Position numbers and translations under genes: made by a program | Source: Convivina intestini | GTDB lineage: Bacteria > Bacillota > Bacilli > Lactobacillales > Lactobacillaceae | NCBI RefSeq assembly: GCF_003096575.1 | Contig: NZ_QEKT01000002.1 | Span: 1 to 64,000 of the forward strand | DNA: 64,000 nucleotides | Direction: 5' to 3' | Notes under the pieces: generated by a model | The model's database searches: none | What the model saw: only the letters and a program-made list of their open reading frames with translations | What the model was told of the DNA's origin: nothing | Part shown: positions 17,979 through 26,274 of the stretch, in pieces | How positions within the stretch are numbered: the stretch's first letter is position 1 | How the letters are laid out: the number at the start of each line of letters is the position of its first letter

Positions 17979-19313
17979 TTAAACTAAGTCAGGCCGAACC
18001 TGCCCTAATAGCTTTTCATAGGCAAATTCATACTTTTGAATATCTCCGGCACCCATGAAAACCATTACCGCGTTTTCATAAGCCAGTAAGGCTGAGACAT
18101 CATCCTCGGTCACAATCCCTCGGAAGTTATCAATCGCAGCGCCTAGATCTTGGGAACTAACGGCCCCTTTTTGTTCCCGCGCTGAACCAAAAATGTTAGC
18201 TAGATAAACCTGATCAGCAGCTGATAAGCTTTTAGCAAAGTCATCCTTATAAGCAATCACCCGTGAGAAAGTATGGGGCTGGAAAATGGCTACGATTTCC
18301 TTGTCTGGATATTTTTGCCGAGCAGCATCGATTGTTGCTGTAATTTCAGTCGGATGGTGAGCATAATCATCAATGATGGTAATATCGGCCAGTTGCTTTT
18401 GACTAAAACGCCGTTTAACCCCTTGATAGGTCAACAAGTGCTGCCGAACTGAAGCTAAATCAACACCTTCCGTGTAAGCCACGGCAATAACTGCTAAAGC
18501 ATTTAAAATATTGTGTTGACCATATAGTGGAATGGAGAACTCACCCAAAGATTGCCCGTGGAAGACCACTTCAAAATGCGAGCCAGCCGTTGATTTACGA
18601 ATGGCTTGGGCCACAAAATCGTCTCGGTCCGCATTGAGACCATAGTAATAAATATCAGCACTAGCTGTTAATTTACGAAGATGAACATCGTCCCCCCAGG
18701 CAAAAATGGCTTTTTTAACATGTTGGGCAAAATCAGCAAAGGCCGAGGTAACATCGTCAATATCTTCAAAGTAATCGGGATGATCAAAATCAATATTCGT
18801 TAAAATAGCATAATCAGGCGTATAATCCGCAAAATGGCGCCGATATTCATCCGCTTCAACGACAAAGAAACGTGAATCTGGCACACCATGGCCACTACCA
18901 TCCCCAATTAAATAAGAAGTCGGCGCCGTGCTAGATAATACATGGGCCAAGAGCCCCGTAGTTGAAGTTTTTCCATGGGCGCCGGCAACCGCAATGGAAG
19001 TATGGGCTTGAATTTGTTCTTCCACTAGGGCCGGGTAAGTCACCATTGTTACGCCTAATTTTAAGGCTCGCGCAACTTCAACCTGATCATCTTCAAAGGC
19101 ATTGCCCCGCACAAAGGTATAGTCGCGGTACTGGTCAACATTTTTAGCCTCAAAGGGTAAAATTGGAATATTAGCTGCCTCTAACGGCGCTTGAGTATAG
19201 GTAAAACTGTCAATATCGGAGCCAACCACCTGATGCCCTTGATCATGTAAGATTTGGGCCAAGGCACCCATACCGGTTCCTTTAATTCCAATGAAATAAT
19301 ACTTCTCACTCAT
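17979..19313 (-). CDS. murC: UDP-N-acetylmuramate--L-alanine ligase
   Basis: 444 residues of the Mur ligase family. The N-terminal UDP-binding Rossmann motif is FIGIKGTGMGALAQIL, the ATP loop AGAHGKTSTTG, and the central-domain residues VEADEYRRHFADY and NIDFDHPDYF are visible. It adds the first amino acid to UDP-MurNAc in peptidoglycan synthesis. It starts 30 bases after ytpR and is probably co-transcribed. Confidence 0.95.
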   Translation of the reverse strand: MSEKYYFIGIKGTGMGALAQILHDQGHQVVGSDIDSFTYTQAPLEAANIPILPFEAKNVDQYRDYTFVRGNAFEDDQVEVARALKLGVTMVTYPALVEEQIQAHTSIAVAGAHGKTSTTGLLAHVLSSTAPTSYLIGDGSGHGVPDSRFFVVEADEYRRHFADYTPDYAILTNIDFDHPDYFEDIDDVTSAFADFAQHVKKAIFAWGDDVHLRKLTASADIYYYGLNADRDDFVAQAIRKSTAGSHFEVVFHGQSLGEFSIPLYGQHNILNALAVIAVAYTEGVDLASVRQHLLTYQGVKRRFSQKQLADITIIDDYAHHPTEITATIDAARQKYPDKEIVAIFQPHTFSRVIAYKDDFAKSLSAADQVYLANIFGSAREQKGAVSSQDLGAAIDNFRGIVTEDDVSALLAYENAVMVFMGAGDIQKYEFAYEKLLGQVRPDLV

Positions 19314-19343
19314 GCGATACCTTCCCCTTTGAAAGTTTCATGT

Positions 19344-20000
19344 TTAATAATTTGTGTCAATTTTACCGTCTTGATACAGTTGACGACCGGTGTTAAAATC
19401 AAATACTTCACCGACTTCACCAAAATCATCCGGTAAAACTAAAGCGCCCGGTCGATTAGGAGCCCCTGGCAACTGTAATTCCCGACCTGAAACAATCATT
19501 CCGGCCGAAGGGATTCCCCGTAATTCACCGGCCCAGATAACACTACCCGAAGGCATCATGCTGCCTGGCTGCGCTACTACAACTTTAATACCGGCCTTCA
19601 TATTTGGTGAACCGGAAACAATTTGAAGGTTTTGACCTTGTCCGACAGCAGTTTGCGTAATTTGTAAGTGATCAGAGTCTGGATGAGGAGCAACTGATTC
19701 AACATAGCCAATCGTCAACTTCGATGGATTCGGAGCCAATTGAACGGTAAAGCCAGCCTCAGCCAAAATTGCATTCACCCGATCAACTTGTTGTTGGTCT
19801 AAAAAGATTTGTCCACTTTGACCACCAAGTCCTAATTCTTGGCCATGGTCAAAGATGTTAAAGGCCACTACCTCATCGGTATTGGCATCCGTAATCTGCA
19901 CTACCTGGTCCTGCTGGTTGACTTGTTCAACGCCTGTACTGGGACCTAAAGTAATCATCAAAACATCCCCAGTTACTTGGGGGTTATAGGTTGTTATCAT
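19344..20000 (-). CDS. ytpR: YtpR-family tRNA-binding domain protein
   Basis: 218 residues. The N-terminal half is a DUF4479-like region. The C-terminal half (about 105-205) is an OB-fold tRNA-binding domain like that of phenylalanyl-tRNA synthetase beta: IGYVESVAPHPDSDHLQITQ, QIVSGSPNMKAG and GIPSAGMIVSGREL. It is a stand-alone tRNA-binding protein, not a synthetase; its role is not established. In Firmicutes it often sits near murC. Confidence 0.88.
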   Translation of the reverse strand: MITTYNPQVTGDVLMITLGPSTGVEQVNQQDQVVQITDANTDEVVAFNIFDHGQELGLGGQSGQIFLDQQQVDRVNAILAEAGFTVQLAPNPSKLTIGYVESVAPHPDSDHLQITQTAVGQGQNLQIVSGSPNMKAGIKVVVAQPGSMMPSGSVIWAGELRGIPSAGMIVSGRELQLPGAPNRPGALVLPDDFGEVGEVFDFNTGRQLYQDGKIDTNY

Positions 20001-20071
20001 TATTTAATCCTTTATTTTAAATCTATCGCTGGTTAATATCATACAATAAAAAACACATGTGATAAAGGTAC

Positions 20072-20098
20072 AAAAAGGAACGAGTTTATCCTCGTTCC
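20072..20098 (-). terminator. Intrinsic terminator after mtnN
   Basis: The stem GGAACGAG / CTCGTTCC with a 6-base loop is followed by TTTTTG on the minus strand and directly abuts the mtnN stop. Confidence 0.8.
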
Positions 20099-20099
20099 C

Positions 20100-20774
20100 T
20101 TATTTTTGTTGGTCTAAAAATGTTAATAAAAGTTGCGCTGAAGCACGGCCAGCTTCAACGACGTATTCATCAAAATCAATCCCAGAATCGCCGTTAGCTA
20201 AATCCGATACCCCCCGTAAAATGATAAAAGGAATATTAAAACGCTGGGCCACTTGGGCCACGGCAGCTCCTTCCATTTCAGCTACTAGGGCCTGGGGGAA
20301 GTGCTTTTTGATTTCAGTTTTTTGTTCCTGTTGTACAAACTGATCGCCGGAAACAATCAAGCCCGTCAGGCCCGTCGTTAATTTACTAAAAGTTTCAACT
20401 AGTGTTGAATCGGCCTCAAAGTAAGTTGGTTGACCAGGTAATTGGCCATAGTCATAACCAAAAACCGTTACATCAACATCACTATAAGCTAATTGACGGC
20501 CAATCACGGTGTCGCCGATTTGTAATTGTGGATCTAACGCACCGGCCGAACCCGTATTAATAATGGCATCAGGCTGATACTGCTGAATTAAAACCGTTGT
20601 CGCCGTTGCTGCTGCCACCTTACCGATACCAGATTCCATCAAAATCACTTGATGATGGCCATAGTCACCTACAATAATTTCCATATCAGCGATCAAAACA
20701 GTTTGCTTATTATCTAGGGCAGCTACCAGGCTGCCCTTTTCTTCGGGCATGGGGGTAATAATCCCAATTTTCAT
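20100..20774 (-). CDS. mtnN: 5'-methylthioadenosine/S-adenosylhomocysteine nucleosidase
   Basis: 224 residues of the purine nucleoside phosphorylase superfamily. The opening MKIGIITPMPEEKGSLVAAL, the ligand segment NTGSAGALDPQLQIGD, and the catalytic region MEGAAVAQVAQ...RGVSDLANGDS (Glu and Asp) match Pfs/MtnN. It removes adenine from SAH and MTA, detoxifying methylation by-products and supplying S-ribosylhomocysteine. It is the last gene of a run with a small membrane protein and nudF. Confidence 0.93.
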   Translation of the reverse strand: MKIGIITPMPEEKGSLVAALDNKQTVLIADMEIIVGDYGHHQVILMESGIGKVAAATATTVLIQQYQPDAIINTGSAGALDPQLQIGDTVIGRQLAYSDVDVTVFGYDYGQLPGQPTYFEADSTLVETFSKLTTGLTGLIVSGDQFVQQEQKTEIKKHFPQALVAEMEGAAVAQVAQRFNIPFIILRGVSDLANGDSGIDFDEYVVEAGRASAQLLLTFLDQQK

Positions 20775-20789
20775 GTAAAGTTCCTCAAT

Positions 20790-21077
20790 CTAATTGACAA
20801 AAAAGAAAAATAAGTAAACAGCAATAATTAATAAGACTAACACCCAAATTGCTGTATTATAACGATACGATAAGCGATCAGTTCGACCTTTGATAGTCAG
20901 CTCACCGTCCGAGCCCATTTCAAATTTACCCTTGTGAGTTAACCGCATTTCAGATCGGGTTTCGGGCTGGACTACTTCGATGCGAGCCGGATGAGTTTTG
21001 GCGTATTCTTTTTCAACCCGCTCACGTTCACGGATTCGTTGGCGCTGGCGGCGTTTTTCTTTTAAATTTTCAAACAT
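20790..21077 (-). CDS. Small basic tail-anchored membrane protein, unknown function
   Basis: 95 residues, not recognised. The first 35 residues are strongly basic (KEKRRQRQRIRERERVEKEY), the middle contains a beta-rich GKFEMGSDGELTIKGRTDRL segment, and the C-terminus is one hydrophobic helix (about 72-93, WVLVLLIIAVYLFFFFV). This suggests a cytoplasmic, possibly nucleic-acid- or phospholipid-binding domain anchored by its tail. It lies 12 bases after nudF and 15 bases before mtnN, so it is co-expressed with both. Confidence 0.65.
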   Translation of the reverse strand: MFENLKEKRRQRQRIRERERVEKEYAKTHPARIEVVQPETRSEMRLTHKGKFEMGSDGELTIKGRTDRLSYRYNTAIWVLVLLIIAVYLFFFFVN

Positions 21078-21089
21078 CGGGCTTTAAAT

Positions 21090-21644
21090 CTATCCCTTTC
21101 TTAAATTAGCCCAGTAGAGATAGGCTAATAAGGTTTTTTGATCGTTAATTTTACCTTGGACAAACCACTGTGACAACTCTTCAAAAGAAATCGTCAAGAT
21201 ATCTAAACTTTCCCCCTGATCACGAGGTAAAACAGCCTCTTGGTCGACTGGACTGAGCTGATTTGCTGCAAATAGCGTCATCTGGGCATCAGAAAAACCG
21301 ACTGCTTGATAAAAGGTTAAGACTGGCAGCAGTTCTTGAGCCGCTAATCGTAGCTCTTCATTCAATTCTCGAATCGCTGCTCGCTGCAAATTACCTTGAT
21401 CACGTTGGTCAAGCTTACCGGCCGGAATTTCCCAAGTAAAGGCTTGAATCGTAGCCCGCCATTGACGCTCGATTAAGATATGATCATCATCAATGAAGGC
21501 TAAAATCGCTACCGATGGCTGGTGAAAGATAACATCCCGCTGGGCTTGAGTCCCGTCAGCCAGAGCTACCTGTTGTTTTTCTACAGAAAAAATTGGTCCC
21601 TGATAAACGACTTGACCATTTAAATAATTTTCTTTATCGGCCAT
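21090..21644 (-). CDS. nudF: NUDIX hydrolase, ADP-ribose pyrophosphatase-like
   Basis: 184 residues from the ATG at 21644, overlapping the cold-shock-like gene by 11 bases; a longer upstream reading is unlikely. The ADPRase-type beta-rich N-terminus is followed by a NUDIX box, PAGKLDQRDQGNLQRAAI then RELNEEL. The box is two residues longer than canonical GX5EX7REUXEEXGU, its first Glu is not conserved, and EEL replaces EETG, while the metal-binding REL-EE is kept. ADP-ribose as substrate is inferred from overall similarity. Confidence 0.82.
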   Translation of the reverse strand: MADKENYLNGQVVYQGPIFSVEKQQVALADGTQAQRDVIFHQPSVAILAFIDDDHILIERQWRATIQAFTWEIPAGKLDQRDQGNLQRAAIRELNEELRLAAQELLPVLTFYQAVGFSDAQMTLFAANQLSPVDQEAVLPRDQGESLDILTISFEELSQWFVQGKINDQKTLLAYLYWANLRKG

Positions 21645-21855
21645 CTGAAGCTTCGATTGGATGCACTCGGGCGGCTTGCCAGTCTTGATAACCAGCGACC
21701 AAGACATAACCTACATGCTGACCGACTGTCAGAGCACGAAAGCCGTCCCCTTCAATCCCATTAAAGTGAACAAAGACGTCCGCACTACCATCATCAGGGG
21801 TTATGTATCCATAACCCCGATCTTTTTGCCAAATTTTTACTATACCTGTTTTCAT
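21634..21855 (-). CDS. Divergent cold-shock-domain protein
   Basis: 73 residues from the ATG at 21855, with AGGAA upstream. It has an RNP1-like DRGYGYI and RNP2-like VFVHFNGIE, the single-stranded nucleic-acid-binding surface of cold-shock proteins. The rest diverges from CspA: the tail VGYVLVAGYQDWQAARVHPI replaces the usual GP-A-NV ending. It overlaps nudF, so the two are translationally linked. Confidence 0.75.
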   Translation of the reverse strand: MKTGIVKIWQKDRGYGYITPDDGSADVFVHFNGIEGDGFRALTVGQHVGYVLVAGYQDWQAARVHPIEASDGR

Positions 21856-21862
21856 GTTTCCT

Positions 21863-21868
21863 AGTATA
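21863..21868 (-). promoter_or_regulatory. Extended -10 promoter of the cold-shock-like gene
   Basis: The minus strand reads TGTTATACT, a TGN-extended -10, 7 bases before the ATG. The transcript would have almost no 5' leader if this is used. No strong -35. Confidence 0.4.
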
Positions 21869-21902
21869 ACAGAGAAGCCGTCCTTGCTAAGCAATTTCTT
21901 GA

Positions 21903-24900
21903 TTAGAATTCAAATAGGCTTAACTGATTTTCCTCCGGTAGTCCGTCAAGGACTGAATTTTGACTCATAAACTCAATGATACTCTGGGAAACTTTGCCCC
22001 GTTTTTTCAAATCTTCCTTACTGATGAAATCTTTTTCAGTCCGGGCAGCCACAATTTGTTTGGCAACGTTTTCCCCTAAACCAGGAATGGTGACAAAGGG
22101 TGGAATCAAGGTATTGCCATCAATCACCCAGTCAGTGGCTTGGGACTCAGCTAAATCAACCATCTTAAAATCAATCCCTCGCTCCAAAGCCTCATTGGCC
22201 ATTTCTAGAACAGTCTGTAAGTTACGATCCCCCACTGTAGCATCATTGCCCAAAGCTCGCAATTTGGCCAAGGCGTCTTTGGTAGCTTGTTTACCACGAC
22301 TCATCACCACAATATCAAAGTTATCAGCACGCACTGAGAAATAAGTTGCGTAATAAATCGTTGGGAAGTAAACCTTAAAGTAGGCAATCCGCAAAGCCAT
22401 CAAAACATAGGCTGCAGCGTGGGCTCGGGGGAACATGTATTTAATTTTCAAACAGGATTCAATATACCACTCGGGCACTTGGTGTTCGCGCATCAACTGC
22501 TGATATTCATCAGTAATGCCCTTACCCTTACGCACCTTTTCCATGATATTAAAGGAATCGGCGGCGGGCAGTCCCCAGTTGATTAAATCGGTCATAATCT
22601 TATCACGGGTTCCAATCACGGTGCCGATTGTGGCCGTCCCGGCTTCAACTAGGTCGTGGGCATTGCCCAACCACACATCAGTTCCGTGAGATAGACCTGA
22701 AATCTGAAGCAATTCAGAGTAAGTCTTAGGCTGAGTATCTTCTAGCATTCCCCGCACAAAGTTGGTCCCAAATTCAGGCAAACCCAGGGTACCAGTTTTA
22801 GAGAAAATTTGTTCCGGTGTAACCCCCAGGGCATCGGTGGAAGTAAAGAGGCTCAAAACCCCCGGATCGTTGGCTGGAATTGATTGCGGATCAATCCCAG
22901 ATAAATCTTTCAGGGTTCGAACCATCGTCGGATCATCATGCCCTAATATATCCATTTTTAACAAATTATCGTGAATTGAATGATAATCCATGTGGGTTGT
23001 TTTCCACAAGGAATGTTGATCATCAGCCGGATATTGAACTGGTGTAAAGTCATAAACTTCATATTCACGAGGAACAATCAAAATTCCACCCGGATGTTGT
23101 CCAGTTGTTCGCTTAACCCCAGTCACGCCCTGGGCTAAACGCTCAACTTCAGCACCACGAAAACGTTCATCATGGTCACGTTCATAAGCTTTAACATAAC
23201 CAAAGGCCGTTTTTTCAGCCACAGTAGCGATGGTACCGGCCTTGTACACGTTATTTTCACCAAACATAACTTTCATATAGTTATGGGCGATTGGCTGATA
23301 ATCGCCTGAGAAATTCAAATCAATATCGGGCACCTTGTTTCCGGTATAACCCATGAACGTTTCAAAGGGAATATTTTGTCCATCCCCAATCAAAAACTCT
23401 CCCGGATGATTAGGATCTTCTTTATCCGGTAGGTCATAGCCGGAGCCGTATTTTTTAGAATCAACTAACTCAAAATAATCGCCATGGGCGGAGCGGTAGT
23501 GTGGTGGTAACGGATTTACCTCGGTAATTCCTGACATGGTGGCCACAAAGGAGGAACCAACTGATCCTCGCGAACCAACCAGATAGCCATCTTTATTTGA
23601 TTTGGCAACTAACTTTTGTGAAATCATGTAGTGGGGCGCAAAACCATTTCCCACAATGGCCTTTAATTCTTTATCAATTCGTTCTTGAATTTCAACTGGC
23701 AATGGTGTGCCATAGGCCTTTTTAGCGGCGGCAATCGTTTTGTCGCGCAATTCGTCACCGGCCCCTGGAATTTTAGGTGGATAGGAACCACTTTTTAAGG
23801 GTTCTAAATCTTCCAGTAAATCCGCAATCTTGTGGGTGTTGGTAATGACCACTTCTTTGGCGGTTGCTTCGCCTAAGAAAGCAAATTCATCCAAGAGGGC
23901 TTGCGTGGTTTTAAAGTAAACTTCAGGTAAAACCGTACGATTCAAAGGATTCCCGGGTTGAGAACCAATTAAAATGTCACGATAAATTTTATCTTCCGGA
24001 TTAGTATATTTCACATCACCGGTAACCACGACCAACTTATTTAATTCCTGTCCCAACTTGACCATTTCCGTCAAAAGTTGCTTTAGCTGTTCCTGACTTT
24101 CAATCAATTGCGTAGCTAACATTGGAGCATAGTTTTCCAGTGGCTGAATCTCCAGATAATCGTAGTACTGGGCCTTTTTACGAGCCGCTTCATATCCTTT
24201 TTCAATCAAGGTAATAATAACTTCCCCACTGGTATCACCACTACCTAAAAGTAAACCTTCCCGATAGTGATCCATAACTGAGCGTGGTAAACGTGGTACC
24301 TTGGCAAAAAAATCAATATTAGACGTCGAAACTAATTTATAGAGATTTTTTAAGCCGACCTGATTTTTAACCAAGAGGGTCATATGACTGGGCCGACCAT
24401 GACGCCAAGCCGCTTCATCGGTCATATGGTCGTTTAACTGCTGATGATTATCTAATTGATGCCTTTCATAGGCCTCTTTAATCAATCGCCAACCAATATG
24501 TCCGGTGGTTTCTGCATCATAAATCGCCCGGTGGGCTTGTTCCAAATTAATGTTAAAGCGCTTGGCAATCGTACCTAAACGATAAGATTTATAGTCAGGA
24601 TATAACCAACGGGTAAAGGGTAAGGTATCAATGATTGGATTGGTAATTGGCGCTTCTTGATACCGGGCGTAAGTAGCATTTAAGAAATCAACATCAAAGG
24701 TAACATTGTGCCCAACCATCACTGTACCGGCTGACCATTCCCGAAAGGCATCAATGACTTCTTTTTCTGGTTTAGCATTGGCAACCATGGCATCAGTAAT
24801 TGAAGTTAAATTGGTCGTAAATTCAGATAGAGGAAAACCAGGGTTAATATATTCTGAAAACTTATCAACGACGTTCCCCAGTTCCATTTTAACTGCTGAT

Positions 24901-26219
24901 AGTTCAATAATACGGTCACTGACCGCTGATAAACCAGTTGTTTCCAAGTCAAAGGCGACATAGGTTAACTTTGAATCCAATAAATTAATATCGGCTAAAT
25001 TAAAGGCAATCGGTTGGCCGTCTTCGACCAAATTCGCTTCCATCCCGTAAAGAATTTTCAGACCGTATTTTGCTCCAGCCGCAATTGCCACCGGAAAGCC
25101 CTGGACGTTCCCGTTATCGACCACGGCTAAGGCCGTTTGTCCCCATTTTTTCGCCAGCGCCCCGACCTGATCAAAATTAGTCACTGCATCCATGGCGGAC
25201 ATATTGGTGTGGGCCTGTAATTCAATTCGCTGTTCGTCGCCTTCGTAGGGTTCACTGCGATCCTCGTGATCAATAACTTCCAAATCATAGATATTCATCA
25301 CCAACTCGTGGGCATATTGATCCTCTTGCACATTCCCACTCATTTTGACCCACATCCCAGTTTTAATTTCATCAAAAACTGCTTCATCATTTTCGTTGTT
25401 GGAGAATTTTTTAGCTGAAATTGAACTAGAATAATCAGTTAATTTCACGGTCAATAGTTTACGTCCTGAGCGTAACTCCCGAATTTCCTGATTAAAAATA
25501 TACCCCTCGATGACAATCCGATTTTCTTCGTTATCAATCGTATTTAAACGAGTAATTTCAGCATTTTTAGCAATTTTACGTCCTAAACGAAGTGGCCCAT
25601 GTCCACTACTTGCACTGCCAGCCTGACTCTCAGCCGCAACAATCGCCTTTTGCAGACTTTCTTGTAATTGTTCATGATGACGAGCTACGTTATCTTGAAT
25701 TTGCTGGGCTAAAGCTTGATCTAACAGTGGTTCAAAGCTTAATTTTGGAAAACCAAAATCCTGATAGCTAGCCCCAATTTGCGCGACAATATCCGCATTT
25801 AACTGATCAAACAAAACCGGCGCTGCGGTTTTAATCTTAACCACTGTTCCCTGCTCACTCAACGCCAGTGATGAACTTTGGGTCAATTGTTCAATGGCCG
25901 CATGATTGAGCTCAGTTTGATGTAACACTAACGGCCAGTATTGATTTAACAGTTGCTCGTCAACAGCTGTTGCAGCACCTTTGATTGATAAAGTTACCTG
26001 GGCAATATTGGCAAAGGACTTTTGTAAGCTCTTTTGAAAATGAACGTAAAGGTCGAAGGGCAAAACCTGTGGCAACGTAATCACAAAGTGCCAACTGCCT
26101 TCGGCTGGATTAACTAAAACTTCTTGGATAGCACCAGCTTGAAAGGCTGCTCGCATGTCATCTGCTATTTGGACATGATCTAACAATTTAATTAATTGCT
26201 GACTTTGATCTAAGGACAT
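21903..26219 (-). CDS. polC: DNA polymerase III alpha subunit, Gram-positive type PolC
   Basis: 1438 residues from the ATG at 26219, chosen because AGGAGGAAGAAC immediately precedes it; the frame stays open 24 codons upstream through the proS terminator. Domain order: N-terminal region, OB fold (IVIEGYIFNQEIRELRSGRK), PHP domain start (QAHTNMSAMDAV), inserted DEDD proofreading exonuclease (YVAFDLETTGLSAVSDRIIE), PHP remainder, and the C-family palm with PDIDLNFSGD and GTIATVAEKTAFGYVK. It is the main replicative polymerase, following the usual Firmicute order uppS-cdsA-rseP-proS-polC. Confidence 0.96.
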   Translation of the reverse strand: MSLDQSQQLIKLLDHVQIADDMRAAFQAGAIQEVLVNPAEGSWHFVITLPQVLPFDLYVHFQKSLQKSFANIAQVTLSIKGAATAVDEQLLNQYWPLVLHQTELNHAAIEQLTQSSSLALSEQGTVVKIKTAAPVLFDQLNADIVAQIGASYQDFGFPKLSFEPLLDQALAQQIQDNVARHHEQLQESLQKAIVAAESQAGSASSGHGPLRLGRKIAKNAEITRLNTIDNEENRIVIEGYIFNQEIRELRSGRKLLTVKLTDYSSSISAKKFSNNENDEAVFDEIKTGMWVKMSGNVQEDQYAHELVMNIYDLEVIDHEDRSEPYEGDEQRIELQAHTNMSAMDAVTNFDQVGALAKKWGQTALAVVDNGNVQGFPVAIAAGAKYGLKILYGMEANLVEDGQPIAFNLADINLLDSKLTYVAFDLETTGLSAVSDRIIELSAVKMELGNVVDKFSEYINPGFPLSEFTTNLTSITDAMVANAKPEKEVIDAFREWSAGTVMVGHNVTFDVDFLNATYARYQEAPITNPIIDTLPFTRWLYPDYKSYRLGTIAKRFNINLEQAHRAIYDAETTGHIGWRLIKEAYERHQLDNHQQLNDHMTDEAAWRHGRPSHMTLLVKNQVGLKNLYKLVSTSNIDFFAKVPRLPRSVMDHYREGLLLGSGDTSGEVIITLIEKGYEAARKKAQYYDYLEIQPLENYAPMLATQLIESQEQLKQLLTEMVKLGQELNKLVVVTGDVKYTNPEDKIYRDILIGSQPGNPLNRTVLPEVYFKTTQALLDEFAFLGEATAKEVVITNTHKIADLLEDLEPLKSGSYPPKIPGAGDELRDKTIAAAKKAYGTPLPVEIQERIDKELKAIVGNGFAPHYMISQKLVAKSNKDGYLVGSRGSVGSSFVATMSGITEVNPLPPHYRSAHGDYFELVDSKKYGSGYDLPDKEDPNHPGEFLIGDGQNIPFETFMGYTGNKVPDIDLNFSGDYQPIAHNYMKVMFGENNVYKAGTIATVAEKTAFGYVKAYERDHDERFRGAEVERLAQGVTGVKRTTGQHPGGILIVPREYEVYDFTPVQYPADDQHSLWKTTHMDYHSIHDNLLKMDILGHDDPTMVRTLKDLSGIDPQSIPANDPGVLSLFTSTDALGVTPEQIFSKTGTLGLPEFGTNFVRGMLEDTQPKTYSELLQISGLSHGTDVWLGNAHDLVEAGTATIGTVIGTRDKIMTDLINWGLPAADSFNIMEKVRKGKGITDEYQQLMREHQVPEWYIESCLKIKYMFPRAHAAAYVLMALRIAYFKVYFPTIYYATYFSVRADNFDIVVMSRGKQATKDALAKLRALGNDATVGDRNLQTVLEMANEALERGIDFKMVDLAESQATDWVIDGNTLIPPFVTIPGLGENVAKQIVAARTEKDFISKEDLKKRGKVSQSIIEFMSQNSVLDGLPEENQLSLFEF

Positions 26220-26237
26220 GTTCTTCCTCCTAATTGT

Positions 26238-26264
26238 AAAAAAGCCGATAAAATCGGCTTTTTT
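26238..26264 (-). terminator. Intrinsic terminator between proS and polC
   Basis: The stem AAAAAAGCCGAT / ATCGGCTTTTTT with an AAA loop is followed by T-runs on the minus strand. It lies 10 bases after the proS stop and 20 bases upstream of the polC ATG, so part of proS transcription ends before polC. Confidence 0.85.
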
Positions 26265-26274
26265 GTGACTACTT

